From contig DAIDIC010000198.1 in the NCBI GenBank assembly GCA_027459525.1, positions 69,056 through 133,055 on the forward strand: DNA of 64,000 nucleotides. The letters are read 5' to 3'. The notes beneath the pieces were generated by a model. It worked only from the letters and a program-made list of their open reading frames with translations. It searched no databases and was not told the DNA's origin. Position numbers and translations under genes: made by a program. Positions 26,059 to 37,400 of this stretch are shown piece by piece (positions within the stretch are counted from its first letter, which is position 1; the number at the start of each line of letters is the position of its first letter). This DNA is from JAJYBV01 sp021812265 (GTDB taxonomy: Bacteria; Chloroflexota; Ktedonobacteria; Ktedonobacterales; JACDGC01).

Positions 26059-26173
26059 TATCTTATTCCCTGTTTCTATATATCATAAGCAAGTAAATCA
26101 CTTTATTCTCTGGATAATATAATATTTTATAATATTTTTGGAAATAAAATTTTATCCTATAGAAAGACCGCAA

Positions 26174-26211
26174 AATAAAAAGATTCTGGAAATAAATCCA
26201 GAATCTTTTTT
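26174..26211. terminator. Bidirectional terminator after ftsZ
   Basis: AGATTCTGG (26181-26189) and CCAGAATCT (26198-26206) form a perfect 9-bp stem with A-rich sequence before and TTTTTT after, so it would work on either strand. It ends the ftsZ transcript on the minus strand. Confidence 0.8.
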
Positions 26212-26233
26212 AGGGAGGAAACAGAAATTTTGC

Positions 26234-27649
26234 CTATTGCGGCTTCCGGCGCAAAAACGCCGGGATATCCAAAGAATCAGGCGGCGGAGCGCCATCACTG
26301 GCGGTGTCGGGGCTGCGCCATTCATTTTCAATAGAGCGGATTTCAGGTGAAGAATCATCTGCTTGTTCATCCGGTTCGGCTCCAGAGGAGCCGTTATCAA
26401 GCAGTTGGGTGTGAGAAGCCGAAATATCTTTTTCCGCCGCGGATAAGCCAAATGATTGCGCTGGAATAACCGGAGTTAGCGCAGGAAGGGCAACGGTTGG
26501 CTCTTCTGAGGATAACGGTTCCGTTAGTTGTGTGGAACGCCGGCGCGCAGTTTGGTCTTGCAATACATCAGGGGGATGGATTTGCTGCCTTTGCTGCGGC
26601 GGCAAGAAGGAGGGTTTTTGCGGATATGCTTCACGCAGACGGGTAACGCTGCCCGAAGACGAAAGCGCGTCTTGCTCGAAGGCGGCGGCCACAATGGTAA
26701 CACGGATAAGATGATTCAGATTATCATTCTGAGAGGCGCCAAAGATGATGGTGGCGTCGGGATGCGCAAGTTTTTGAACGGCAGTAGCAATTTCGTTGAC
26801 TTCAAAGAGTGTTAGATCGCTGCCGCCGGCGATATTCAACAAAATACGCCGTGCGCCGCGAATATCACTTTCCAGCAAAGCGCTTTCAACAGCGCGCTGT
26901 GTCGCCGCCATTGCTCTGCGTTCACCGCTTGCTTCGCCAATAGCCATCAAGGCAGAGCCTGCGCCGGAAATAATGGAGCGGACATCGGCAAAATCTAAAT
27001 TAATCAATCCGGGGGAAGTGATTAAGTCGCTGACACCACGCACTCCTTGGCGCAAAATATCATCGCCAGTTTTCAGCGCTTCAGTAAAAGGCATGTGGTT
27101 ATCTACAACAGAGATCAACCGTTCATTGGGAATAACAATAAGCGTATCCACAAATTGCCGCAGTTCATTCACGCCTTGAGAGGCAATATGCGCGCGGCGA
27201 ATGCCTTCAAAGCGGAAAGGTGTGGTAACAACCGCAATAGTTATAGCGCCAATTTCGTGCGCTAATTTCGCAATAACCGGGGCAGCGCCTGTGCCAGTGC
27301 CTCCACCCATACCGGCGGTAACGAATACAAGATCGGAGCCGCGCAGCATAGCGCGAGCTTCCTCAAGACTTTCCTGCGCCGCGCGGGACCCAACAGAGGG
27401 ATCTCCACCGGCGCCGAGGCCGCGGGTAAGCGATTCACCCAGCCGCAGCTTCAGCGGAGCCGCTGAGGTAAGCAACGCCTGCGCGTCGGTGTTTGCCACA
27501 ATAAACTCAACACCGGGAATCATGTCTTCAAGCATGCGGCCAACAGCATTGCTGCCGGCGCCACCCACACCGACAACACGGATAGTAACGGCTCCGTTTC
27601 GGCGCTTAGAAAGCGGAACCGGTTCATTATTTCTAAAAGCAGCGCCCAT
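26234..27649 (-). CDS. ftsZ: Cell division protein FtsZ
   Basis: This 471-residue tubulin homologue forms the cytokinetic ring. Evidence includes VVGVGGAGSNAVGRM at the N-terminus, the tubulin signature GMGGGTGTGAAPV, the T7 loop region NLDFADVRSIISGAGSALMAIG, and a long variable linker from about residue 340. The C-terminal peptide (LDIPAFLRRKPQ) binds membrane anchors. GGAGG stands 7 bases before the ATG. It is isolated from ftsA, ftsQ and the mur genes, which is common outside the classic dcw cluster. Confidence 0.97.
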   Translation of the reverse strand: MGAAFRNNEPVPLSKRRNGAVTIRVVGVGGAGSNAVGRMLEDMIPGVEFIVANTDAQALLTSAAPLKLRLGESLTRGLGAGGDPSVGSRAAQESLEEARAMLRGSDLVFVTAGMGGGTGTGAAPVIAKLAHEIGAITIAVVTTPFRFEGIRRAHIASQGVNELRQFVDTLIVIPNERLISVVDNHMPFTEALKTGDDILRQGVRGVSDLITSPGLINLDFADVRSIISGAGSALMAIGEASGERRAMAATQRAVESALLESDIRGARRILLNIAGGSDLTLFEVNEIATAVQKLAHPDATIIFGASQNDNLNHLIRVTIVAAAFEQDALSSSGSVTRLREAYPQKPSFLPPQQRQQIHPPDVLQDQTARRRSTQLTEPLSSEEPTVALPALTPVIPAQSFGLSAAEKDISASHTQLLDNGSSGAEPDEQADDSSPEIRSIENEWRSPDTASDGAPPPDSLDIPAFLRRKPQ

Positions 27650-27695
27650 ACTTGGCCCTCCATGCCAGCTTACAGAATAAATTTACGGCTAAGGA

Positions 27696-29258
27696 TCAGT
27701 TATAATCGGCAAGCGCGCTATCAAACAGCCCATCCGCAATTGCTTTTGCAACGTGTTCAATATCCGGCGCAGGCGGGCGATCCTCATGTAATTCCGCCGC
27801 TACCGACCGAACAGCCTGATAAGCGGCGTCTACGCCTCGCCCGGGCTTCAACGGCTTACGAAACTCCAACCCTTGAGCAGCGCAAATCAACTCAATAGCT
27901 ATCACATTTCGTGCCAATTCTAACGATTGCAGTAATTTATGCCCCGCAGTTGCGCCCATACTTACAAAATCTTCCATACCGGCGGAAGTCGGCAAAGACC
28001 CAACACTGGCAGGGTGCGCCAATAAATTTATTTCATTTGTCAGCGCGGCGGCGGCGTATTGCGCAATCATATAGCCGGAATGCAGGCCAGGGTTTTTAGT
28101 TAAAAACGGTGGCGCGCCATTTACATCCCACGTATGCGGCCCCATTAAATTATATATGCGCCGCTCGGAAAAACCTGCCATATGGGCTACCGCTATCGCT
28201 GCAAAATCTAACGCGGCGGCTAACGGCTGCCCATGAAAGTTACCGCCGCTTAAGGTCATTTCATCTTCGGCAAAAATCAGCGGATTATCGGTAACCGCAT
28301 TTAATTCATAAGAAAAAACCTGCTCACAATGCGTTAACGTGTCGCGCACAGCTCCTAAAACTTGCGGAATACACCGAATTGAATAGGGATCTTGCACACG
28401 GCCGCAATCCTTATGGCTGGGAATAATTTCACTGCCTTCCAGCATGCGCAACACCCGCGCCGCTGTTTCTTTTTGTCCCGGCTGAGGCCGTATACGGTGA
28501 ATGCGCGCGTCAAACGGAGCCTGGCTGCCCATCAGCGCCTCTAAGCTCATTCCTGCGGCAATCTCGGCGGCGCGCAGTAATCTCCAACTGTCATAAACAG
28601 CCAACGCCCCCATGGCTTCCATCAAATGGGTGCCGTTCATCAACGCCAAGCCTTCTTTTGCGCCAAGTTCCAGCGGCGTTATGCCAACAGACTGCATCAT
28701 CTCGGCGCTGTTGCCGCGTTTCCCTTTAGCTTTAATTTCCCCTTCACCCATCAACGTTAGCGCCAAATGCGCCAATGGCGCCAAATCTCCGCTTGCGCCT
28801 ACAGATCCTCTACTGGGAATAACAGGGGTAAGGTCATTATTCAACAACGCCAAAATGGTTTCGATAACTTCGGCGCGCACCCCTGAATAGCCTTTGGATA
28901 AACTGTTAGCTAAAAAAAACATCATGGCGCGGGTAACATCTTTGGCCAGCGGCTCCCCTACGCCCGATGAATGGGAGCGCGCAATATTCCGCTGCAAATC
29001 GGCTATTTGCTCTGGCTGAATACGAATAGAGCTAAGTTCTCCAAAACCGGTGTTTACGCCATAAACCGCGCGTTCACCTTGCGCAATGCGCTCAATAAAC
29101 GCTCTGCTTTGCTGTGTTTTTTGCTTTGCCGCGGCAGAAAGTGTCACCTGCGCGCCGGTTCGCGCTATAAGATGCGCCGAATACAATGTTACCGGATGTT
29201 TTTCATCACCTATGATGACATGCGTTAGCTGCTTTGCTGAATGAGTATTTCGCTTCAT
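27696..29258 (-). CDS. hutH: Histidine ammonia-lyase
   Basis: This 520-residue enzyme deaminates histidine to urocanate using an MIO cofactor formed from the Ala-Ser-Gly in SVGASGDLAPL. Other family landmarks are VYGVNTGFGELSS, the GTHLMEAMGALAVYDSW stretch, and QDPYSIRCIPQVLGA, where RCIPQ is characteristic of histidine/tyrosine lyases. The ATG at 29258 is chosen because AGGA lies 8 bases upstream; the longer frame overlaps the preceding gene. No hutU, hutI or hutG is nearby, and the gene follows the membrane glycosyltransferase genes by 25 bases. A tyrosine-directed or specialised role is not excluded. Confidence 0.9.
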   Translation of the reverse strand: MKRNTHSAKQLTHVIIGDEKHPVTLYSAHLIARTGAQVTLSAAAKQKTQQSRAFIERIAQGERAVYGVNTGFGELSSIRIQPEQIADLQRNIARSHSSGVGEPLAKDVTRAMMFFLANSLSKGYSGVRAEVIETILALLNNDLTPVIPSRGSVGASGDLAPLAHLALTLMGEGEIKAKGKRGNSAEMMQSVGITPLELGAKEGLALMNGTHLMEAMGALAVYDSWRLLRAAEIAAGMSLEALMGSQAPFDARIHRIRPQPGQKETAARVLRMLEGSEIIPSHKDCGRVQDPYSIRCIPQVLGAVRDTLTHCEQVFSYELNAVTDNPLIFAEDEMTLSGGNFHGQPLAAALDFAAIAVAHMAGFSERRIYNLMGPHTWDVNGAPPFLTKNPGLHSGYMIAQYAAAALTNEINLLAHPASVGSLPTSAGMEDFVSMGATAGHKLLQSLELARNVIAIELICAAQGLEFRKPLKPGRGVDAAYQAVRSVAAELHEDRPPAPDIEHVAKAIADGLFDSALADYN

Positions 29259-29283
29259 GTTTTTTTTCCTGATATATCGAATA

Positions 29284-31830
29284 TTATGGCGCAACTTTGC
29301 TTGCCAATGCTTTTGTTACAAAGAACATATAATCTGTGCTGCCGGGCTGTGTTCCGCTGATATTCTGCCGAAGCCACAGCCAGTTCCAAAACCGCTGCGC
29401 CGCGGCGGATCCGCTAAAAGAATCGTTCAGCGCGCTGCATTTCGGATCGTTCAACGTGTGACACGCCGGTTGCGGCGGATATGCCCCATAACTGATCCAT
29501 AAAAACGGCCCGACACCGGTTGGCCAAGCAGATGTTTCGGAGCATTGCGATGTTTTTACGGCTGAACACTGCGGCAGTTTATAGCTTTCATCCCACCACC
29601 ATCGCAAGGGATATTGTTTACCGGTGTATATTTGGGCGTCATTCGTTAATATAGCTTGACCGGAGCCATTTAAACCAGCCAAAATAATATCTGGCTTGGC
29701 TCCATTCATCGTTGGGCTATAGTTATAAATAACGTTGGTGTATTGGTGCAAATACCACGCAAACGGCCAAACTGCCCCGGGCGTTACTCCAATACTAATA
29801 GTATATAACTGCTTGCCGTGGTTTACGATGCGATCTAATTCAGCAATTTTTTGCATAGTCGCTAAAACACTGGGCGTAGTTTGCACATAAATTAACATTT
29901 CATTGGGAGCCATAGCCGGCTCGACAAATGATACCTGCGCCATATTCCAAATTGTAGGTATCAGCAGAATACCCAATAAAACCAAGCCTGCCGCAGCGAC
30001 AATATTTTTAAACGCCAAAACTTTGCGCTCAGATAACAATTTCGGCGCAGGTTTGCCCTGAAATACGCTTTGGGTAATGCGTTTTCGATAATATTGCTCA
30101 ATAATAATTGCGGCAGAAATGCAAACTATCGCCGCTAGGCTCAGCCAGACAGCAAACGCCATAACCGAGGCTACACTTTCACTGGCCAGCGCCAATAGTA
30201 TTGCAACCCCTGAAGCAAAAAGCAGCGCTTTTGAAGGCTTCCACCATTTTTTAACCCCCGAAATCACTGTAACCGCCAGCCAATTGATTGCTACGCCAGC
30301 CAAAGCAGCCAGCGGCAATAGAATATGCACAACCAGCCACGGCATTTTCTCTCCGGCCCATGAATATAAAATCAACGTTGCAATAAACCACCACACCAAA
30401 AACAACCGGAATTTATTGGGCTTAATCAGCGACATAACCAACCCGGCAAGCCCAAAAACTAATATCGCCTGTTCATACAGCGGAATCAGCACAAGATAGT
30501 AATACCATGGCTGGCCGCCGCGCGCTACGTGCTGCTGTTCCAGCCAATAATAAACGCCTTGCAGCATACCCTTGCCCACACCGGTTGTAAAACCTTGCCC
30601 CCAAGCGGAAAAGCTATAGATATTTGCGGGAATCACCCAAAAAAACGCAACAAAACAAATCCACGCGGTTACATACATTAAAAACCACTGCATCCAGCTT
30701 ATATTCAGCATCGCGCTGACAACCGGATAATTTTGCGGATTAAAAATGCGCCGCAGCCTTGTATTTTGCGAAGGTGTAAATGGATCTTGCTGATTTTGAA
30801 AATTGATGATAAGCATGCCAATAGATCCAATACAAACGGCTAAGCTTACAAGCACTAACAAAATAACAGCAAAAGATTCATAGCGCTGTATGGTAACATC
30901 GGGGTTAAGTGGATCTGTAGCGCCGGTGTGCGCCGCGGCAAGCTGATTAATAGTTGCGCTCAGTGAACTTAAACTTTTTAAGCCGATTAACCCCAGTCCA
31001 GCCATCAGCAAAGCAAACGGGCCGATAGTCAAAATTCTGCCGGCCAGCGACTGATCGCGCGGCGCAAAATATCTGCTGAATACGGTTTTTCCTAAAAATT
31101 CTCCCAAATCCCAAATCAGCAGCGCAATAAGGTATGCGCCGAATATGCCAATGACAAACAAGGTGTTTTCCATAGCGGTATACGAAAGCACGATAGACGC
31201 TATAGATATAAGCAGCCAGCGAGTTTGCCGTGTTTGTGTATATTGAATTACCGCCGCAGCAGTAAGCAGCGTAAAACAAGCCACATAGATATCATCACGC
31301 ACAAAGCGCGAATAATACACAAAACTCGGCGACACCGCCAGCAACACCGCCATAGCAAATGCGCCCCACTTGCCCAATGGCTCTCTCAACAGCCACGGAA
31401 TCAGCAGCATGCCCGTGCCCATCAGCGCCGGCAAAATTCTCACCGTAAAATCATTGGCGCCATTGCCGGGCAGCCCAAGAATTTTTCCCAAAATATAAAA
31501 TATGGGGATAATATGAAATTGAAATGGACCATGCAACAGCGGATCATACACGTAACTGGAAGGATTTTCTAAAAACATCAGGGAAAAATAGGCGTGCAAG
31601 CTTTCATCATGATGCAGCGGCTTTGCGCCAAGCTGCCAAAATCGGAGAAACGCGCCCAGCAGAAACACGGCCGCATACCCCCATTGTTCAACAGAGCGAT
31701 TTCGCAGCCACGACACCATGGTGTTCCACCAAAACGCCAGCCAGCCTTCCGTCATTTCATCTTCGTTCTCAGTTGCCGCCGAATCAAAATTTTCCATTTG
31801 TTCTGTATTGTCATCAAGTGTTTGTGTCAT
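29284..31830 (-). CDS. TIGR03663 / Agl23-like polytopic membrane protein
   Basis: This protein has 848 residues with about a dozen membrane helices. The first luminal/extracytoplasmic loop carries HHDESLHAYFS (HHDE at 73-76) after an LRFWQLGAKPLHHDE lead, the hallmark of TIGR03663. This group is related to dolichyl-phosphate-mannose transferases (GT39-like) and is linked in archaea to glycan flippase function. The C-terminal 200 residues form an extracytoplasmic domain with several cysteines (CHTLNDPKCSALND). It is third in a tight series with the two DUF2298 genes (19-base gap). Likely role: transfer or export of a lipid-linked sugar; substrate unknown. Confidence 0.85.
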   Translation of the reverse strand: MTQTLDDNTEQMENFDSAATENEDEMTEGWLAFWWNTMVSWLRNRSVEQWGYAAVFLLGAFLRFWQLGAKPLHHDESLHAYFSLMFLENPSSYVYDPLLHGPFQFHIIPIFYILGKILGLPGNGANDFTVRILPALMGTGMLLIPWLLREPLGKWGAFAMAVLLAVSPSFVYYSRFVRDDIYVACFTLLTAAAVIQYTQTRQTRWLLISIASIVLSYTAMENTLFVIGIFGAYLIALLIWDLGEFLGKTVFSRYFAPRDQSLAGRILTIGPFALLMAGLGLIGLKSLSSLSATINQLAAAHTGATDPLNPDVTIQRYESFAVILLVLVSLAVCIGSIGMLIINFQNQQDPFTPSQNTRLRRIFNPQNYPVVSAMLNISWMQWFLMYVTAWICFVAFFWVIPANIYSFSAWGQGFTTGVGKGMLQGVYYWLEQQHVARGGQPWYYYLVLIPLYEQAILVFGLAGLVMSLIKPNKFRLFLVWWFIATLILYSWAGEKMPWLVVHILLPLAALAGVAINWLAVTVISGVKKWWKPSKALLFASGVAILLALASESVASVMAFAVWLSLAAIVCISAAIIIEQYYRKRITQSVFQGKPAPKLLSERKVLAFKNIVAAAGLVLLGILLIPTIWNMAQVSFVEPAMAPNEMLIYVQTTPSVLATMQKIAELDRIVNHGKQLYTISIGVTPGAVWPFAWYLHQYTNVIYNYSPTMNGAKPDIILAGLNGSGQAILTNDAQIYTGKQYPLRWWWDESYKLPQCSAVKTSQCSETSAWPTGVGPFLWISYGAYPPQPACHTLNDPKCSALNDSFSGSAAAQRFWNWLWLRQNISGTQPGSTDYMFFVTKALASKVAP

Positions 31831-31849
31831 AATGAGGAACCTTTAATCA

Positions 31850-34453
31850 TCAATTGGGGACTTGGTAAATAGTTACGCCATTTGCATTGTAAACTATCTT
31901 CAAGAATTGGGAAAATCGCGAAAGATTGTTTCCTACGCCAAACATTTGCTCTTCCACCGGGCCAACATACACGTAGGTTACATGATATTTTCGCAGCAGT
32001 TGTAAAACCTGTGCGTTTGCTTTATCCGTATATATTTGGTTGATTACTGTCAGCCTGCTGGAATAGTCCGCCGAAAACGCAGGATTATTGAGTTCGGTAA
32101 CCCGCCACTGGTATTCATGCCCCCACCAGCCCATCAATGTAGGCAACCCGGTAAAGGTAGAAACACGGCCAACAGTTGCGCTGTAATCTGCCTGTGAATT
32201 GCTGGCCTCTACTATAATCGGTGAACCCTGTATATGCGCTTGCAGCCACTCTATCGCCTGTATATCGCCTGATTGCAGCGGTGATGGCGCCAAAGTTGTC
32301 AGGCCATTCAATGTTCCCGGCGGCGCATATACATCTAAATAAATTGTATGCGCGGCTCCAATTGGATACAGCAGTACGGCGCCAATAATACACACCAGCG
32401 CGGCAGCCCAAATAGCGCGTCCGGAATATGCGGCTATACGCCACGCGCGGCTTTGGTTTGGAAAATAAAGCTCCTTCAACCGCATACACATCCACATCAG
32501 CGCCGGCGCCGAAACAATCGCCAACAGCAGCCAAGCTTCATAATAAAATTTAAACACCGTGTTCATTCGCGGAAGACTGCCGGCAAATACGTCGCGCAAA
32601 TACACAATTTCACATACTCCAATCAGGCCGGCGCTCACACCTATCAGCGCCAACGGAAACTGAAGCGTTGTCAGCGGCGTGTTTTGCAGATCTTGCGGAC
32701 GCAGAGAGTCAAAAATCAGCCAGCCGGCGGTTATAACAACAACCATAGCCCACGCAAATGTCCAGCCATCCCAAAGCGGCGTCAGCCGTGTTATCACCAC
32801 CCAAATCAAGAAAGATCCGATGATAATTGCCCACCCGCTGATATAGTCTGCGACGGCCGGCCGAGACTCCGCCAAAGGCTCTATAGCGGCGGCGGCAGAG
32901 TATCCCGTATATTCCACGCCGCTCATCGTTGGCGTTATAAGCTTATAGCGCGCAATTTCCATCGCGCGGCGCTGTAAAATTTTGGTAATACGCTGTGCGG
33001 CAAGCGTAATCAGCCACGAAACCGCAATAAACAGCATGGCGCCATTTGCCAGCAATTCATCGCCAATAGCAGTGCGGCTTTGCGGATTGGCGGCAATTAT
33101 AGTTTGCGGCGCGCTCAAGGGAACTGCTTGATGATTTGCCGCGCCTAAAACAACGCCAATGCCTTGCGCCGGTGAATGGAAACCGAGATAAAATGGCGCA
33201 TAAAACAGAAAGCTGCATCCAATCAATGTTCCCAGCGCAATACCTGTATTTTTTAGCAGTTCAGATGACCACATTCTATTATGCGCGTTCCATTGCGATC
33301 CCGCTATCGCCAATATTCCAATACCGGTAAAGGCAACAATATCCCAGCCATTGATCATATACAAACCGCCAAACACCATAGCCGCCAGAAAAATTGTAAT
33401 GACAGCGCGGCGTCTGGAGCCAAACAACGCCAGACCTTTTGATTGAGAAGCAAGCCAAAACGAGATTGCAAAACCAAGCGCAACCGTGTCGTAAGGCAGC
33501 GCCAGCACATGCGCGTGCAAATCGGAAAGCAAAAAACTGAAATCGGGAAACTCCGTAATAGTGTTTGGTATCGCGCGTGAAGGATCCCACCAATCGTAAT
33601 ACATCCACTGTGATGGATGTGTCAGCCATGCCCATACTGTTTCGTGCACACTTGCTAAATGTGTCATCAGCAGAGAAAAAGAAGTCAGGTTGCCAAAAAT
33701 AAGCGTGGCAGCAACTGCAAACAACCCAAACGGAGCCGAAAGCAGCAGATCTTTGCAGGGAAAAGATTCCGGCGCCGCAACATCTGCGGCGCGGCTTGGG
33801 CAGCCAACACGTTCCGCGCGGCAGGCGCGCAGAATCAACGCGCTAAGATTTACAGCGGCGGAAAAAACGCCGATCGCAGTCATACCGGCTGTGATAGCAA
33901 CGCCAATATTAAAAGCGACCCACGGCTCAGTTCCAATAAGTTTGGCAAATGTGGCGATAATAAAATGCCCAAGATAATAATAGTTGATTGTATATCCCGA
34001 AAGCCATGGATCCGGCGGCGGAAGATGCTGCGCGCGCATTATTGCAGAAATAAACGCCTGATCCATAAATTTTTCTGTGCCGGTAATTTGAGGATGAAAC
34101 GAGCGAAGCCACCCCATTATTACAGCAAACACAACAAAAACAGCGTCGCTGATGGCCATATACAACCAACGTGACCGAAAATCCGCGATAATGCCTGCCG
34201 CGTCTTTCCAAAAAATATACCCGTTCACCGCCGCTATCACCAGGATAACGCCGATTATAAAAAATCGATTGTAGGGCAAAAATTGCAAATAGATCAATGG
34301 CGCCCACACGCAAAAACCAACCAGCAACGCCGCCAACGGTTTCGTCAGTGGCCAGCCTTTATCGGGAAGCCTGCCAAGCGCAATACGCGCCGCCGGAAAA
34401 ATCATCACTCCCAGCGCTTCTAGCAGAACGATCCAAAGTACCAATTGTCCCAT
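31850..34453 (-). CDS. DUF2298 (Chlor_Arch_YYY) membrane protein
   Basis: This 867-residue polytopic protein belongs to the DUF2298/TIGR03662 family, named for its occurrence in Chloroflexi and archaea and its YYY motif, here INYYYLGHFI. Further signatures are KFMDQAFISAIMRAQHLPPPDPWLSG and FPDFSFLLSDLHAHVLALP. The C-terminal soluble part (about 700-867) ends TYVYVGPVEEQMFGV and is shared with the next gene upstream, showing the two are paralogues. It lies 14 bases after the 1521-residue gene. The family is predicted to act on lipid-linked sugars; enzymatic activity is not established. Confidence 0.85.
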   Translation of the reverse strand: MGQLVLWIVLLEALGVMIFPAARIALGRLPDKGWPLTKPLAALLVGFCVWAPLIYLQFLPYNRFFIIGVILVIAAVNGYIFWKDAAGIIADFRSRWLYMAISDAVFVVFAVIMGWLRSFHPQITGTEKFMDQAFISAIMRAQHLPPPDPWLSGYTINYYYLGHFIIATFAKLIGTEPWVAFNIGVAITAGMTAIGVFSAAVNLSALILRACRAERVGCPSRAADVAAPESFPCKDLLLSAPFGLFAVAATLIFGNLTSFSLLMTHLASVHETVWAWLTHPSQWMYYDWWDPSRAIPNTITEFPDFSFLLSDLHAHVLALPYDTVALGFAISFWLASQSKGLALFGSRRRAVITIFLAAMVFGGLYMINGWDIVAFTGIGILAIAGSQWNAHNRMWSSELLKNTGIALGTLIGCSFLFYAPFYLGFHSPAQGIGVVLGAANHQAVPLSAPQTIIAANPQSRTAIGDELLANGAMLFIAVSWLITLAAQRITKILQRRAMEIARYKLITPTMSGVEYTGYSAAAAIEPLAESRPAVADYISGWAIIIGSFLIWVVITRLTPLWDGWTFAWAMVVVITAGWLIFDSLRPQDLQNTPLTTLQFPLALIGVSAGLIGVCEIVYLRDVFAGSLPRMNTVFKFYYEAWLLLAIVSAPALMWMCMRLKELYFPNQSRAWRIAAYSGRAIWAAALVCIIGAVLLYPIGAAHTIYLDVYAPPGTLNGLTTLAPSPLQSGDIQAIEWLQAHIQGSPIIVEASNSQADYSATVGRVSTFTGLPTLMGWWGHEYQWRVTELNNPAFSADYSSRLTVINQIYTDKANAQVLQLLRKYHVTYVYVGPVEEQMFGVGNNLSRFSQFLKIVYNANGVTIYQVPN

Positions 34454-34467
34454 ATTTTGCCCGTCTT

Positions 34468-37400
34468 CTAATTATTCACTTTATAAATGGTTACTAAATT
34501 ATTTTGATATGCGACAGTAAGTTGTCCCGTTTTTACCATCTGCGGAAAAACTTCCAGCGGCCCCAAAATATCATGGGCGGCGGCGCATTTCGCTACATTC
34601 GATTGCAGCGGAATCATGCCAGCGTTCGGATCATTCAGCGCATATGTCAAGCATTCCAGCTGCCCCACATAAATATAAGAAACATGAAATTGCTGTACTA
34701 CCGTTTCCACAACCGCGGGATCGTCCGCTGTATATACGGCGGTAACATATGGCTGCCGCGCATACACTTCTTCGGGATATCGCTGCTGCGACTCTTCTGC
34801 GGCCCAGCCAACAACAGTTGGCAAACCGGTATAAATAGCAACACGAGAATACCACTGATAGGGATTTCCGGTCGCCTCCAACATCACCGGCGCGCCGCTG
34901 ATATTCTCATTAATCCAAGTAATAGCCGCGGCGTCACCCGGATACCATGAATACATATACGCAAAACCATCCAAAGACGGAACAGCCGGAGCAGGGTTTG
35001 TCGGCGGCATAACTTGTGTCCATTCAACCCTATCTGCCAGCCTTGCCTGTGTGCCCTCGTAGAGAAATACCGAAGAGCCTAATAATAAGAATATCGCCAC
35101 ACCCAGCCAAGTTCCGCGCATAGCCAAATGTACCGGGTGATTCTTTTCCAAAACCGACCAGCCGACCTGTCGTGTTACAGGCCATTCAGCCGCAATTGAC
35201 GCGCCCTGCGCAATACCTGCGGCAGAGTTATTTGCCGTGGCGCTATCCGCAAACCGTGTCGTAAACGCCACAGTCGCCAAACCTTTGAAAAAAGGCAGAA
35301 TCTTACCCGAAAGACGCCATACCGCCAGCGCGGCGCCAATTGCCCACAGGGTCCACACCTGATAAAAGAATTTAAATACCGTGTTCATGCGTTCCCACTG
35401 GCCCGGATACAAAAAATCACGCAGAAAAATTAATTCTACGCCAAACGCCACTAACGCGCCGATAAAAATAATTAAATATACCGCCAGCGCCTTATTGTCA
35501 TTGCGGCGTATAAACAGCAGCGCGGCGGCAGTAATGGCTATGCAAAACAGCATAATGCGCAGCCCGCCAAAAACCAACAAAATACCCACAGCCAAAAACA
35601 CCGCCGCTAAAATAATAAGACGCTGCGCCGAACCGTCGGCAGATTGCTCCAAGCCATCAATGCGCGCCGCCAAGTGTTCTTCCCATAAATCAAATATTTC
35701 AGCAAAAAACAGTGACACAATAAGAAACAGCCATACACCAAAAATAGTTAAAAACAACAGCGCATTGTCTGGCGTTTGTACAGTTCCAAATGATGAGTAT
35801 AGCGACTGAAAATGCAGGAAAAATGGCAAATAGAAAAGAATAGCTCCGCCGGCGGCATAAAGCAAAGAGAAAATTATCCTGCGTATGGCCGGCCAATCGA
35901 AAGCCCGCAGCCACGCAGAAATAAATCCGCCGTTTTGTATTGCTTTGCCCTGCGCATAACGCCATTCATACAAAAGTATCGCCGCGCCAATAAATATCCC
36001 ATAAGTTGGGGCATCCCATGCGTTGATAACCGCCATCGATCCCAACGCAAAGGCGCCAACGGTCAGCGCGGCAAATGGAAAGCGCTGTTTGGTGTGCGAC
36101 GCGCTCATAATCAAAGAAACAGAAACTCCTATAGCAAGCAGTGTTACAGGCAGGTCGATAACATGGGCGTGCAAGTCGGCGTATAAAAAGCTCCAAAAAG
36201 GGAACTCATTGATGGTATATGGAATGACTCTGCTGCTGGCCCAATAATCAAAGGGGGGTATTGCGTTATGAGCAAAATATGCGGTTACCTGTCCTATAAA
36301 CTGCTGTAAGCCATCTAAATTGCCGGCGACAGCCATAAACCAGCCAGCCAGCATACCCACCCACCATTTGCCGGATATTCCGCTGGCAACCGAAATTGCG
36401 CCAGATATCGTAAGCGCAAACAGTGTAGGAATTGCTAAATTAAACGCCGTAGTGGGAACAATACCCGTTAGTTGAATCAGCGTGGCAAATAAGAATTGCC
36501 CAAAGTAATAATAATTGATATATCCGCCGGAAAACCAGGGATCTAGCGGCGGCAGCGTGCGGCTGCGCAATATTCCGTTTAGAAAAGCCAGCTCCATCGG
36601 TTTTTCGCCGCCGCGAAAAATATGCCATAAATCCGGATCAGCGGCCCGTATTGCCACAAACGCCAAAAACGCCGCCAACGTAACAATTTCTGTTACTAAT
36701 ATGTAATTGCGCTCACGCCGCAAAAAGTCCAAAATTTCCCTGCGCTTTTTTAGGAAAACAAAGCTTCCCAGCGCCGCCAGCAACAACAGTGAAACCCAAA
36801 CTGTCAGCCGCTCATAATACCAAAATTTCAGACTCGTTGGCAGCCATACAAAATAGCTCAGCCCCAATATTCCAAATGTTTTTGCTAACCCCCAGCCGCG
36901 ATCGCGCAAACCCGGCAAAGCAATAAACAATATAGGAAATGCGCACAAACCCAATACCTCAATCGCAATTAACCAAATAGGCAAAGCAAGTTTTGTAGCC
37001 AGCCCGGCGGGATTAAAGCGTTGCCATAAAGGCGGCGTCGTGGAGTCGGCCTGTATAGATTGCTGCGTAAGCAGAAGTGTTTTTTGGCTGGCTAGAGATG
37101 TTACTTGTGGAGGCAAAGTAACGCCCTGCAATAATATATTTTGTAACTGCGTAACAGTCAGCGGTTTAACATTGCGTTGAAAAATCCATACGGTCGGGTG
37201 ATCATACACCGAAAAACTTTCATCCGCGGCGGCGTCTTGTAATGAAAATGGTCCCCAATGAAGATGATTCGAGAACGTTTTCACTAAGGTAAATCCGAGT
37301 TTTCCCGCAAACAGCAACTGATAATAACGCGACCCCAGCGGATACAGATAGGGAGTGTTTTGAATGGATTTTTCTAGCCTGGCGCTGGATAAAATAATAT

